NCBI GenBank assembly: GCA_016702645.1 | Contig: JADJDP010000055.1 | Span: 1-26,073 of the forward strand | Length of the DNA: 26,073 bases | Direction: 5' to 3' | Source of the DNA: Flavobacteriales bacterium | GTDB taxonomy: Bacteria; Bacteroidota; Bacteroidia; Flavobacteriales_F; PHOS-HE28 | Notes under the pieces: model-generated | What the model saw: the letters and a program-made list of their open reading frames with translations, nothing else | What the model was told of the DNA's origin: nothing | The model's database searches: none | Shown here: one piece after another, positions 7,643 through 16,618 of the stretch | Position numbering within the stretch: the stretch's first letter is position 1 | How the letters are laid out: each line of letters begins with the position of its first letter | Program-made: the position numbers and the translations under genes

Positions 7643-10600
7643 ATGTTCCGGCCCATCCGTACCTCCCTGATCGCGGCCCTCCTCCTCACCGCGACTTCCA
7701 CCAGTGCCCAACTCAACGGCACCTACACCATCGGCACGGCTGGCAACTACGCCACGTTCACGGCGGCGGTGACGGCGCTTACCACTTCCGGGGTCAGTGG
7801 CCCGGTGGTATTCGATGTGTTCAGCGGCACCTATAACGAACAGCTGAACATCGGGGCGATCGCTGGAGCCTCTGCTGCGAACACCATCCTCTTTCGCAGC
7901 CAAGGACTGGACAATACACTCGTCACCCTCGACCATCCCTCGCAGGCCACCAACACGAACGATTACCTGTTGCAATTGAACGGTTGCGACCGCATCACCT
8001 TTCAGCACATCACCCTGCAACGTTCCGGCGCACTGGATTATGCCCGTATCGTGAATGTGCTTACCGGTAGCACGGACTGGCATTTCCTGAACGACCGCTT
8101 CATCTCCAGTACGTCCACGTCCACTACCGGCTCACGCGAAATGATCTCGATCGCCGGGCCTGCCATTGGCGCATCCTCTGTGGAGGATTGCACCATGACG
8201 AACGGGATGGGGCCCTACCTCTCGTTCGTAAGCTCTGGTTCGTTCACCATGAGCCGCAACAGTCTCACCAACGTGTTGCGGGGGCTCAACCTCAATTCGT
8301 GGAGCAACGGTACGTTCTTGATGGAGGACAACGTGATCACGACACGGATGTCCGGTGCCACACGCGGTGCGATGTTCGACTTCGGCTCGGGCAGTATCAC
8401 CGTACGGCGCAACACCTTCACAGGGGCCTCGAACCTGTTCAGCGGCCTCTTGTTCAACGCCACTTCAGGCACGGTGGGCACCCCGATCAAAGTGGAGGGG
8501 AATGTCATCATCGGAACGACCACCGCCTTGAATGGCATATCCGCCATGAGCGGCATCTGCTCGTATATCGACGTATCGAACAACAGCGTCAGTATGAGCG
8601 GCGCAGGTGGTCAGGCGATGGTCGTGGTGGTGGGATCGGGCACAGGCATCCGCATTCGCAACAACATCTTCCGGAGCGCGAGCTACACACTGCGTGTCGA
8701 CCCGGCATCCCGGGTCAGTGCCTCGGACAACAACGTGTTCCGTTCGCTCGCTGGCAATAGCGTGCAATGGGGTCCTTCCTGGTACGCCACGATCGCAGCG
8801 CTGAATGGCGCTACGGGGATGAACGGCAATTCCCTGATGACGGAACCCCAGTTCGTGGACCCACTGGCCGACCTGCACCTGCAAGGCACATCACCTTGCC
8901 TTGGAGCGGGGCAAGTGATCGCCGGCATGGGCGCGGATCTGGATGGTGATGCGCGACCGCTGCCCGCCTTGAGCAACCCGGAGATCGGCGCGGACGAAAC
9001 CACCGCGCAGTGCGCAGCGCTGAGCGGGACGTACATCATCGGCCCATCCGTAGCCGCCGATCACCCAACGTTCAACTCCGCGGCGAATGCGATGATCTCG
9101 TGCGGGATCGCAGGCCCCGTGCTGTTCCTCGTCGAGAGCGGCACCTACACCGAGCAGATCTCGTTGCCACCGATCGCAGGCAATTCAGCAACGAATACCA
9201 TCACCTTCCGGGGGCAGGCGCTCGATAGTGCTGCGGTGATGCTTGAGTGGCCAACAGGTGCTACCGCTGCGGACAATTGGGCGGTGCGAATGACAGGGGC
9301 CGACTATGTACGATTGGAGCACCTGACGCTACAACGCACCGGCACGGACCTGTTCGGTGATGTCGTGTCGTATGCGGGAACGGACGGAAGTCGCGACCTG
9401 CGGATCACACGATGCCACTTGAATACCACGACCAATGGCCTTCAGCAACCGAGGATCATTTCCGCACAAACCACCTTTGCCGATGACAGCCTCGTAGTGC
9501 TGAACACACGATTCCAAGGCGGGAGCTTCGCGGTGTTCGCTTCCACCACTGGGGCAACAGACCATGTGCGGATCGAGGACTGTGTGGCGGACGAACAGAA
9601 TTTGGAGGCCTTCCGGCTGGACATCGCAGGCGGTGGTTTGATCATCCTCGGCAACACCATCACCACCTCGGCACCCGTGTTCGGCGGGATCGTGATCGGC
9701 GCACGCACTTCCGGCTTCCGCGTCGAGCAAAATCGGATCGATGCGCTCGGCGCACTGGCCATAGGCATACGCACCACGGCGGGGATCACGGCCACCACCG
9801 CCTCGCGCGGCCGCATCCGCAACAACATGGTCCATGCGGGCCTCACAGCCTTCGCCACATTCGGCACGCAACGTTGGATGGAAGTGGACCACAATACCTT
9901 CCATGGCAGTGTGCGAGGCGTGGCCTTCGCCTTCTCCACGTTCCAGAACTTCTTCTTCCGCAACAACATCATCGCCAGTGAAGGGCATACGGTGCAGTTC
10001 TTATCCAGCACAGCCACCTCGCTCACGGCCACCTTCAACCTGCTCCACCGCACCACAGCTGGCCCCATCGCCTATTGGAACGCTGATCGTAACACGCTCG
10101 CGAACCTGCAGACCGCCTCCAGCAACTTTGCCAATAGCCTCGCCGCAGACCCGCTGTTCTACGTCCCCCTGAGCGACCTGCATGTGTATGCCATGGAAGC
10201 CGATGCTGCCGGAACACCGATCGCCGCTGTGACCACCGACATCGATGGCGATGTGCGCAGCCTTGCCACGCCCGACATCGGTGCGGATGAATTCCAACCG
10301 GTGCTCTGGAACGAAGCCTTCAACACCTGCGGAGCCGCGGATGCGATCACCAGCACCGGAAGCGGTAACGCGCAGTGGATCTACAAGGACCGCAAGGTGG
10401 TGGCACGCTTCAATGACAACGGCCAGAACCTCGGCACGGTGAGCATGAGCGTGTATGTGAACAGCGCGGCAGTGCGTCAGAGCATCATCGGTCAGCACTA
10501 CTTGGACCGTAACTGGCACCTGCAGACGCAGAACGCGATCGCCGGTGCTGTGAATATCAGGCTCTTCCACAGCGGCAACGAATTCACCACCTATGCCACT

Positions 10601-11359
10601 GCGGATCCAATCGTTAGCGTGTATGCCGATGCGGGTGTGGCGCACTACGTGGGGCCCATGGAGGATTGCAACCTGCCGAACAACCCCGCAGGCAACATCT
10701 GGACACCCATTTTCCCCGCTTCACCCGCATTGGAGCCGCGCATCCAAGGCAACGGTGGCACGCATGGATATGGCGCCAGTATCGGTAACGACGGCGAGTT
10801 GTACATCACCACCATGGGGCTGCCACTTCCGGTGGAACTGATATCCTTCACCGGCGAACGCCTGAACGAACGCGAGGTGATGCTGCACTGGTCAACGGCC
10901 ACGGAACACAACAATGCGGGCTTCGAAGTATGGCGCATGATCGAGGGCGAGGCCGACTTCACCGAAGTGGGCTGGGTGGATGGTGCTGGTGAAAGTCAAA
11001 GCCTGATCACCTACGAGATGACCGACCCGAACAGCGCCAGCGCGAACAGCTACTACAAACTGAAGCAGGTGGATCATGATGGTGGTCACGAATGGAGCAA
11101 GGTCGTTGCTGTGGCGGCGACCAGTATTACATCGGATATGGTGCTATACCCCAACCCGTGCACCCATGAGCTCTTTCTTGCGGGTGGAGCCTTGGAAGAG
11201 GAGACCTTGTCGATCCTCGATGCCAGTGGACGTGTGGTCCTGGAACTCGCACAACCGGTAAGTGGGAACATCGATGTTTCCGGATTGGCATCCGGCCATT
11301 ACGCGGTGCAGATGGTCAATTCCACTGGACGCCGCACCGTACGCTTCGTGAAGCAGTAG
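7643..11359 (+). CDS. Large T9SS-secreted protein with two beta-helix modules
   Basis: This intact gene encodes 1238 residues from ATG 7643. That start was chosen because it begins a signal peptide (MFRPIRTSLIAALLLTATST, cleavage at SA-Q23) at the same distance from the LytTR operator as in the two other units. Module 1 (about 23-450) opens LNGTYTIGTAGNYATFTAAV and closes DLHLQGTSP...DLDGDARP...EIGADE. Module 2 (about 457-882) opens LSGTYIIG and GPVLFLVESGTYTEQISLP, and closes DLHVYA...DIDGDVRS...DIGADEF. Both contain many Asn-rich turns typical of right-handed parallel beta-helices. A domain of unknown type follows (883-1061), then an FN3-like domain beginning LPVELISFTGERLNEREVML, then a type A sorting domain from LYPNPCTHELFLAGG to VRFVKQ. 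The product is expected on the cell surface or released. It is probably a lone gene under operator C. Binding or enzyme activity cannot be inferred. Confidence 0.92.
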   Translation: MFRPIRTSLIAALLLTATSTSAQLNGTYTIGTAGNYATFTAAVTALTTSGVSGPVVFDVFSGTYNEQLNIGAIAGASAANTILFRSQGLDNTLVTLDHPSQATNTNDYLLQLNGCDRITFQHITLQRSGALDYARIVNVLTGSTDWHFLNDRFISSTSTSTTGSREMISIAGPAIGASSVEDCTMTNGMGPYLSFVSSGSFTMSRNSLTNVLRGLNLNSWSNGTFLMEDNVITTRMSGATRGAMFDFGSGSITVRRNTFTGASNLFSGLLFNATSGTVGTPIKVEGNVIIGTTTALNGISAMSGICSYIDVSNNSVSMSGAGGQAMVVVVGSGTGIRIRNNIFRSASYTLRVDPASRVSASDNNVFRSLAGNSVQWGPSWYATIAALNGATGMNGNSLMTEPQFVDPLADLHLQGTSPCLGAGQVIAGMGADLDGDARPLPALSNPEIGADETTAQCAALSGTYIIGPSVAADHPTFNSAANAMISCGIAGPVLFLVESGTYTEQISLPPIAGNSATNTITFRGQALDSAAVMLEWPTGATAADNWAVRMTGADYVRLEHLTLQRTGTDLFGDVVSYAGTDGSRDLRITRCHLNTTTNGLQQPRIISAQTTFADDSLVVLNTRFQGGSFAVFASTTGATDHVRIEDCVADEQNLEAFRLDIAGGGLIILGNTITTSAPVFGGIVIGARTSGFRVEQNRIDALGALAIGIRTTAGITATTASRGRIRNNMVHAGLTAFATFGTQRWMEVDHNTFHGSVRGVAFAFSTFQNFFFRNNIIASEGHTVQFLSSTATSLTATFNLLHRTTAGPIAYWNADRNTLANLQTASSNFANSLAADPLFYVPLSDLHVYAMEADAAGTPIAAVTTDIDGDVRSLATPDIGADEFQPVLWNEAFNTCGAADAITSTGSGNAQWIYKDRKVVARFNDNGQNLGTVSMSVYVNSAAVRQSIIGQHYLDRNWHLQTQNAIAGAVNIRLFHSGNEFTTYATADPIVSVYADAGVAHYVGPMEDCNLPNNPAGNIWTPIFPASPALEPRIQGNGGTHGYGASIGNDGELYITTMGLPLPVELISFTGERLNEREVMLHWSTATEHNNAGFEVWRMIEGEADFTEVGWVDGAGESQSLITYEMTDPNSASANSYYKLKQVDHDGGHEWSKVVAVAATSITSDMVLYPNPCTHELFLAGGALEEETLSILDASGRVVLELAQPVSGNIDVSGLASGHYAVQMVNSTGRRTVRFVKQ

Positions 11360-11412
11360 GGCAGGGCAGGCCATACTTCACAATACGCTCCGACATTTCG
11401 GTCGCGCATCCC

Positions 11413-11420
11413 TTCCTTTG
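11413..11420 (+). promoter_or_regulatory. Probable -7 promoter element for the DinB gene
   Basis: TTCCTTTG differs from the Bacteroidota -7 consensus TAnnTTTG at one base and lies 17 nt before the ATG at 11438. Confidence 0.4.
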
Positions 11421-11437
11421 GGCCAACCAACAGCCCC

Positions 11438-11926
11438 ATGGACCTACAGAACGGACTCTTTGTGAAGATGGCGATCGACGTATGGACCAAGGAGCTGAAC
11501 GCCACCGGCGCCCTGCTGGAGAAGCTCTCCGACGACCAGTTGATGCGCGAGATCGTGCCAGGGCGTAACAGGGGCATCTACCTCGTAGGGCACTTGATCG
11601 CGGAACACGACCAGATGATGTCGCTGCTCCGGTTCCAAGCCGCGCTTCATCCGGAACTGAAGCCGCCGTTCATCGATGCACCGGACCGTGCGATCGCCGA
11701 GCTGCCTTCGTTATCGCAGCTCCGCGAGCAGTGGAGAACGGTGAGCGACACATTGATGCAACACATAGTGCGACTTCCGGCGGATGAATGGTTCACGCGC
11801 CATGCGAACATTTCGGAGGAAGACTTCCCGAAGGAGCCGCACCGCAACCGGTTGAACGTGCTGTTGAGCCGCACGAGCCACTTGGCTTATCACCGTGGGC
11901 AGTTGGTGTTGTTGGCCAACAAGTAG
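11438..11926 (+). CDS. DinB family protein
   Basis: This intact 162-residue protein has the DinB-like four-helix-bundle pattern. The conserved histidines are in GHLIAEHDQMM (near residue 51) and in HLAYHRGQLVLLANK at the C-terminus, the usual Hx3HxxQ metal site. DinB proteins are metal-binding and often act as thiol-dependent transferases or stress proteins; the substrate here is unknown. The start ATG 11438 has a fair -7 element upstream. It is followed after 17 nt by the DUF2071 gene, so the two may be co-transcribed. Confidence 0.85.
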   Translation: MDLQNGLFVKMAIDVWTKELNATGALLEKLSDDQLMREIVPGRNRGIYLVGHLIAEHDQMMSLLRFQAALHPELKPPFIDAPDRAIAELPSLSQLREQWRTVSDTLMQHIVRLPADEWFTRHANISEEDFPKEPHRNRLNVLLSRTSHLAYHRGQLVLLANK

Positions 11927-11943
11927 GGTCCATCTATCCGAAC

Positions 11944-12663
11944 ATCCCCATTTCTCCCAACGACATACTGAGCCGAACGGACCACCGGCCCTGGCCGTTG
12001 CCGCAGGGTAGTTGGCGCTTCTACCAGGAATGGAACGACGCCGTCTTCCTGCATTGGAAGGTGGACCCAAGCGTCTTGAGAGCATTCGTGCCTGCACAGT
12101 TAGAGCTCGACATTCACGAAGGCGCGGCGTGGGTATCAATCGTCGCCTTCACCATGCAGCGGATCAGGCCGAGGGAACTGCCCGCATTTGCGCCACTCTC
12201 CAATTTCCACGAAGTGAACGTGCGCACATACGTGCGGCACAAGGACAAGTTCGGCGTGTACTTCCTGAGTATCGAGGCCGGAAGCCATGTCGCATGCATG
12301 CTGGCACGAAGACTCTCAGTGCTGCCGTACCGCCATGCGATCATATCGCGGTCGATGGGTGCCTTCCGGTCGTCGTCAATTCATGGTGAAACGCTGGAAC
12401 TGCGCTTTCGTGCGGGTACGCGTATGACAGTGAAGTCTGATCGTGATCGCTGGCTTACTGAACGTTATGCGCTCTTCCAGAACGCTGAAGGGTCCATGAT
12501 GCGCTATGAGACACACCACGACGAGTGGCCGCTCCATACGTGCGAGTTGCTCGAATGGCGCAGGGAACAACCTCGATGGCCTGGGCTGCTTGGTGCATCG
12601 CCCGATGCCGTGCACTATTCACCGGGCGTTGCTGTGCTGGCTTGGGAAGCACAGACCTGCTAG
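11944..12663 (+). CDS. DUF2071 (YqjF-like) family protein
   Basis: The protein, about 239 residues, matches the DUF2071 pattern. It begins ILSRTDHRPWPLPQGSWRFY and continues EWNDAVFLHWKVDP, AWVSIVAFTMQRIRP, NFHEVNVRTYVRH and GVYFLSIEAGSHVAC, all conserved blocks of the family. Its biochemical role is not known. No ATG, GTG or TTG lies in frame at the expected place. The codon ATC at 11944 sits where a start is expected, just after a partial promoter-like CTATCCG, and one base change would make it ATG, so I place the start there. It is probably an assembly error or a rare start. A decayed ALDH fragment begins 27 nt after the stop. Confidence 0.8.
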   Translation: MPISPNDILSRTDHRPWPLPQGSWRFYQEWNDAVFLHWKVDPSVLRAFVPAQLELDIHEGAAWVSIVAFTMQRIRPRELPAFAPLSNFHEVNVRTYVRHKDKFGVYFLSIEAGSHVACMLARRLSVLPYRHAIISRSMGAFRSSSIHGETLELRFRAGTRMTVKSDRDRWLTERYALFQNAEGSMMRYETHHDEWPLHTCELLEWRREQPRWPGLLGASPDAVHYSPGVAVLAWEAQTC

Positions 12664-12690
12664 TCGTGACGCTGGCCACTGACGTCCGTC

Positions 12691-12800
12691 TCTCTTCGAC
12701 GCATGGCCAAGAAGACCATCTCCTGGCCCCTTTGCCCGCGCTCCCGAAAGAAGTGACCACTTCTTCCTTGTACCAGAATAGACTGCGAGCCCTCCGGTCC
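12691..12800 (+). repeat. Decayed ALDH 5'-end repeat, copy 1
   Basis: ATG 12703 begins MAKKTISWPL; 28 of the first 30 bases match copy 3 at 17255. The frame is lost at the codon after TGGCCCCT, although CCGAAAG...GACCACTTC can still be aligned to the true ALDH start at 24580. The -7-like TCTCTTCG (12691-12698) lies 4 nt before the ATG. It sits between the DUF2071 gene and the acyltransferase gene. The end is approximate. Confidence 0.75.
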
Positions 12801-12854
12801 GGGCGTATGGTGCAACAACAGGTCCGCCCCGAATAACTTGGTCCGCGAAACCGC

Positions 12855-14039
12855 ATGTTATTTTCCTGTGACCGCGTCCCGGACCTCCGGCTCAGCTTGA
12901 ACGAATCGTTGCACATGGTGCACCGCGAGGATTGGAACACCGTGGCCCGTGGTGCCAGTGTGTACCTGCAATACGATCACCTGCTGGCCTTGGAGGACCG
13001 CATGGATGCGGGCACGGAATTCCGCTACGTGATCTACTACAGCAAAGAGAACCGACCGGTGGGGATCGCCTGTTTCCAAGTGGTTGACCTGGAAGACCGA
13101 GGCAGCACGTACGGCGATAAGCTCTGCCGCTTGGGCAAGCGCGTGGGCAGTCACCTGTTCGAGGATCGGCGGGTACGGTGCCTCGTGGCGGGCAACGTGT
13201 TCCATGCCGGCGATCACGGCAGCCACTTCGTGGATGGCATCAGCATGGAACAGCGGATAGCCACTGTGGCCGACACGCTCCTTCGGCTGGAGAAGGGAGA
13301 TCCATTCCCCACCAAGGCCAGTGCGCTGGTGATAAAGGACATCGTGCCGCCTTCCTCGAACACTACACTCCAGGCCCACCCAAAGGCTACCACCTCATGC
13401 GCACGGATGTGAACATGGTGATGGCGGTGGATCCATCGTGGAAGTCGCTCGATGACTACCAAGCCGCGTTGACCGCGAAAGCACGCACCCGGCTGAAGAA
13501 CGTGATGAAACGCTCCGAAGCATTGGAGGTGCGCGTGCTCGATGCAGCGGCGATCGAACACCACTCGGACCGATTGCAAGTGTTGTTCGACAACGTCCTC
13601 ACCCGTTCGCCCTTCATCATGGATCGCTTGAACATAGCCGTGTATGCCGACTGGAAACAGCAGATGGGCGAAAGCACTGCGGTTCCTCGCGTACGACTTG
13701 AACGGCGCGATCATCGGGTTCAGTTCGGCGTTCCTGCATGGCAGCACCCTCGATGCACATTACGTGGGCTTGGACCACGAGCACAACGAGCGCCACGCCG
13801 TGTACCAACGCATGCTGGTGGACCACCTGGTCTGCGGCATCCAGCACAAGGCCTCAAGCATCATTTTCGGGCGCACGGCCGAGCAAGCGAAGAGCAACCT
13901 GGGCGCGGTACCGGAGGACATGTACTTCCTCGTGCGCCACCGCAACGCCATGGCCAACAAGCTGATCGGTCCGTTGCTGCGCAGCGTGCAACCGGCGGAG
14001 TTCGAACTGCGCAACCCGTTCAAACGCGTTACGGCCTGA
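12855..14039 (+). CDS. GNAT/FemAB-like acyltransferase family protein (frameshifted)
   Basis: About 394 residues are encoded across three reading stretches, with indels near 13355 and 13675 that cancel out. Readable blocks are RYVIYYSKENRPVGIACFQV, a middle with KARTRLKNVMKRSEALEVRV, and a C-terminal acyltransferase-like part: FLAYDLNGAIIGFSSAFLHG, LDAHYVGLDHEHNERHAVYQ and ASSIIFGRTAEQAKSNLGAV. The pattern resembles large GNAT-fold proteins related to FemAB and COG3146, which transfer acyl or aminoacyl groups; substrate and pathway are unknown. ATG 12855 follows a possible -7 element ATAACTTG (12833-12840). The membrane hydrolase gene starts 1 nt after the stop, so the two are probably co-transcribed. 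The family call is moderate. Confidence 0.6.
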
Positions 14040-14040
14040 C

Positions 14041-15280
14041 ATGGACTCGCTGACGCAGATCGTTCTGGGAGCTGCTTGCGGCGAAGTGGTGTTGGGCAGG
14101 AAAGTCGGGAACAAAGCCATCCTCTGGGGTGCCATTGCCGGCACCATTCCCGACCTCGACGTACTGGCCCGCTCGCTCTTCGATCCCTTCGCGCCAACGA
14201 GTTGCACCGCGGCATTACGCATTCGCTCTTCTTCAGCGTAGCGATGGCGCCGCTATTGGCCTATTGGCTTAAGCGCCACGCGGCGTCGCTCCTTTCCGTT
14301 TTCGCATTGTTGGTCGCGCTCACCTTCGTGCAAAGCGCGGAGAGTTGGGTGGTACGCAGTCTCCTCCTGACCATCACGGCCGGCATCATCGTGCTCATCT
14401 TCCGCAGAAAGCGGAACGAGGACAACGCCACCACCAAACAATGGGGCTGGCTCTTCTTCTGGAGTTTGGTGACGCATCCCCTGCTCGACCTGCACACCAC
14501 CTGGGGAACCCAATTCCTGTGGCCGCTTCCATGGAAGATGAGCTACAACAACATCTTCGTTGTGGACCCGCTGTACACCGTGCCCTTCATGATCTGCGTG
14601 GGCGCAGTGATGTTCATGCGCCGGGACAGCGCCCGTCGCCGGTGGGTGAACTGGTTGGGCATCGGCATCAGCTCGGCGTACATGGTTTTCACCATCGTGT
14701 GCAAACGCATCGCCATCGGCGCCATCGCGGCATCGCTGGAACGTCAGCACATTGCACACACCGACTTCTCCACACGGCCCACACCCTTCAACAGTATTCT
14801 CTGGACGGTGAACGTGGACGCTGGCGATCACTACCTGCTCGGCTACCACTCCCTGCTGGACACCAAGCCCGAAGTGGAATTCGTACGCGTGGACAAGGGC
14901 TTGGAGGCTCTGGGACCATGGGCGGATCACGAGAAGGTGCGCCGGCTTCAAGTGCTCGCCGATCGCGCTTCGTTGTTCGGCTACAGGGCGACACCATCGT
15001 GTTCAGCGATCGCGCTTCGGACAGATGGGCGAGCCCGGGCCCGACAAACCGTTCGTGTTCTCCTACCTGCTCATTCCCCGAGGCGCTGGATACACGGCTG
15101 GATGAAACAACGACCGCTAGTGCACCACCCGCGGACGTCAGCGCGCTCATCAAAAAGAAGAACGATCCCGAGGATGCGTCGCACGCACTGCGGGTGGAAC
15201 TGATCCCGCCGGGGCCGCCGAACGGCGAAGACATCGGCACCCTGATGAAGGAGTTGTGGGAGCGGGTGAAAGGGGAATGA
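14041..15280 (+). CDS. Membrane-bound metal-dependent hydrolase, YdjM/DUF457 family (frameshifted)
   Basis: The N-terminus MDSLTQIVLGAACGEVVLGR with IPDLDVLAR and, after an indel near 14195, HRGITHSLFF are hallmarks of the DUF457 (PF04307) family. A second metal-ligand block is SLVTHPLLDLHTTWGTQFLW (about 14463-14522). Four or more membrane helices are visible, for example SLLSVFALLVALTFVQ, SLLLTITAGIIVLIF and TVPFMICVGAVMFM. Another indel near 14990 shifts the last 95 codons, which end LIPPGPPNGEDIGTLMKELW. Family members are inner-membrane proteins, some linked to the LexA/SOS response, with poorly known substrates. The gene is coupled to the acyltransferase upstream (1 nt gap) and is followed by a strong terminator. 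Confidence 0.85.
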
Positions 15281-15285
15281 ACGAA

Positions 15286-15309
15286 GAACGCGGGCCGAAG
15301 CCCGCGTTC
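15286..15309. terminator. Bidirectional hairpin terminator
   Basis: GAACGCGGGC-CGAA-GCCCGCGTTC is a perfect 10 bp stem with a tetraloop, followed by CTTTCGATCGTCTTTTT. It lies between the convergent DUF457 gene (plus) and DUF1761 gene (minus). Confidence 0.85.
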
Positions 15310-15330
15310 CTTTCGATCGTCTTTTTCCGC

Positions 15331-15840
15331 TCAACTGAACTGCGCCACCACCATGAACATAAGGGCGAGCGTAACAGCCCAATAGCCGAAGTTCACCATG
15401 ATGTACTTGAACGACTTACGCTCGAAGAGCGCGTTGGTGACGATGATGGGCAGGATCAGAACGATGGAGATGACCATGCTATGTGCCAGGCCGTGGGTCC
15501 AGCTGCTATAGCGGGCAACGTATGCGTCGATATGTCCTTTCAGTTCCGTTCCGAACGCGGATGCGGAATCGATGCCCGCGCCATGCTCTATCACCGGCCT
15601 GAAGAAGGCGGCGAACATGGTTCCGTGGTCCGCGAGGACCTTGTAGGCCAGTCCTAACAGGAACGCCATTACGAAGCTCACGCCGAAGATCAACGGCATG
15701 TTGCCGCCCTTCACTTTCTCATCGGTCATGCCAGCAGCCTTCATCCACGCGTTGCCGAAGACCTTGGGGTTGTACCAGATGAAGCCGACGATCATGGGCA
15801 CCAGTGCCGCTAGAAGTTGAACGAGCCAATTGACCTGCAT
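15331..15840 (-). CDS. DUF1761 membrane protein
   Basis: This intact 169-residue protein starts MQVNWLVQLLAALVPMIVGF followed by IWYNPKVFGNAWMKAAGM, the characteristic DUF1761 opening. Four membrane helices are visible: the N-terminal one, MPLIFGVSFVMAFLLGLAY, a third at MVISIVLILPIIVTNALF and a C-terminal one at WAVTLALMFMVVAQF. The function of the family is unknown. A perfect -7 element TAGATTTG (plus-strand 15864-15871) lies 23 nt upstream of the ATG, so the gene has its own promoter. It follows the LysE-type exporter on the same strand, 39 nt away. Confidence 0.88.
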   Translation of the reverse strand: MQVNWLVQLLAALVPMIVGFIWYNPKVFGNAWMKAAGMTDEKVKGGNMPLIFGVSFVMAFLLGLAYKVLADHGTMFAAFFRPVIEHGAGIDSASAFGTELKGHIDAYVARYSSWTHGLAHSMVISIVLILPIIVTNALFERKSFKYIMVNFGYWAVTLALMFMVVAQFS

Positions 15841-15846
15841 GTTGGG

Positions 15847-15887
15847 GGGGTTAGGTGAAGCGTCAAATCTATTCGCCTCCTAACCCC
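15847..15887. repeat. Inverted repeat enclosing the DUF1761 promoter
   Basis: GGGGTTAGG (15847-15855) and CCTAACCCC (15879-15887) are perfect 9 bp inverted arms. The right arm covers the stop codon of the upstream LysE-type gene. The 23 nt between the arms hold the TAGATTTG -7 element. It may act as a weak terminator for the upstream gene. Confidence 0.5.
15864..15871 (-). promoter_or_regulatory. -7 promoter element of the DUF1761 gene
   Basis: On the minus strand this reads TAGATTTG, an exact match to the Bacteroidota -7 consensus TAnnTTTG, 23 nt before the ATG at 15840. Confidence 0.65.
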
Positions 15888-16497
15888 TCATCCCGATCCA
15901 AGCGATCCAGAACAAGCGCACGCTTGACAGCAGGAGCACAACAGCGATCGCGCGATAGACCCATCTCATCACCTTCTCCGAGAGCAAGCGCGCCAGCCGC
16001 GGTGCCAGCCAAGCCTTCAGTAAGTCGCTCAGCAGGATAGCCGTCAGCGCGGCGATGAAGAAGCCGGCCCGATCGCCCGCATGGCCGTATGCATTGGTGG
16101 CGTGCAGGACAACTCCCGTCCACACCGCGAAGACGAACGGGTTAACGAAGTTGACAAGGAACCCACTGGTGAAGAGCCCCAGTGCATCGCGTTTGCGCAG
16201 CGCGGACTGTGCAGTGCCAGTGCGGGGCTTCTTCAGCAAATACACCAGACAGAGCGCAAGCAGCACAACGCCTCCAACGAGCGCGAGCACCTGCCCGTTC
16301 ACCGCCTCGCCGAGCACCGCACGCGCACCGATGGCGCAGATGGACAAGGCCAATACATCGGAAGAGAAGATGCCCAGCGCCACCAACGCACCGCCTTTGA
16401 ACCCATGCGCCAAAGCGGCCCGCAGCAGCGTGAAGAAGACGGGACCCAGCAACAGCGCGGTGGCCAAACCCCACCCCAGGCCTTCGAGGATGTGCAC
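15880..16497 (-). CDS. LysE family transporter
   Basis: This intact 205-residue protein opens MHILEGLGWGLATALLLGPV followed by FFTLLRAALAHGFKGGALVA, the N-terminal LysE/RhtB motif. About six membrane helices follow, including ALVALGIFSSDVLALSICAI, VLALVGGVVLLALCLVYLL, FLVNFVNPFVFAVWTGVVL and the C-terminal AIAVVLLLSSVRLFWIAWIG. The family exports amino acids or related small molecules; the substrate is unknown here. The start is GTG at 16497. A -7 match CAACTTTG on the minus strand (16502-16509) lies only 4 nt upstream, so the transcript may be nearly leaderless. Confidence 0.85.
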   Translation of the reverse strand: MHILEGLGWGLATALLLGPVFFTLLRAALAHGFKGGALVALGIFSSDVLALSICAIGARAVLGEAVNGQVLALVGGVVLLALCLVYLLKKPRTGTAQSALRKRDALGLFTSGFLVNFVNPFVFAVWTGVVLHATNAYGHAGDRAGFFIAALTAILLSDLLKAWLAPRLARLLSEKVMRWVYRAIAVVLLLSSVRLFWIAWIGMRG

Positions 16498-16501
16498 ACG
16501 G

Positions 16502-16509
16502 CAAAGTTG
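16502..16509 (-). promoter_or_regulatory. -7 promoter element of the LysE-type gene
   Basis: The minus strand reads CAACTTTG, seven of eight positions of the pattern TAnnTTTG, 4 nt before the GTG start at 16497. Confidence 0.45.
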
Positions 16510-16525
16510 TTTCCACGGCCTGTTC

Positions 16526-16610
16526 TACCTTCCCACACAATGGCAATGAAGGCCATTTCCCGGCACCTCGTCCATCCCCAGCGAGCAGGGATCACCGCAA
16601 GCAATGGCCG
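16526..16610 (+). repeat. Decayed ALDH 5'-end repeat, copy 2 (most diverged)
   Basis: ATG 16540 reads MAMKAISRHLVHP and aligns base by base to MAKKTISWPLAPAP of the other copies. Differences are mostly single substitutions that change the amino acid (TGG to CGG, CCC to CAC, GCC to GTC), as expected without selection. The promoter-like TACCTTCC (16526-16533) precedes it. It lies in the 121 nt between the LysE-type gene and the toxin gene. The end is approximate. Confidence 0.6.
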
Positions 16611-16618
16611 GTTCCGGG

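Noticed and set aside
9329..10645. Several minus-strand open frames of 200 or more codons.
   Set aside because: All lie antisense to the intact 1238-residue secreted protein and lack recognisable features.
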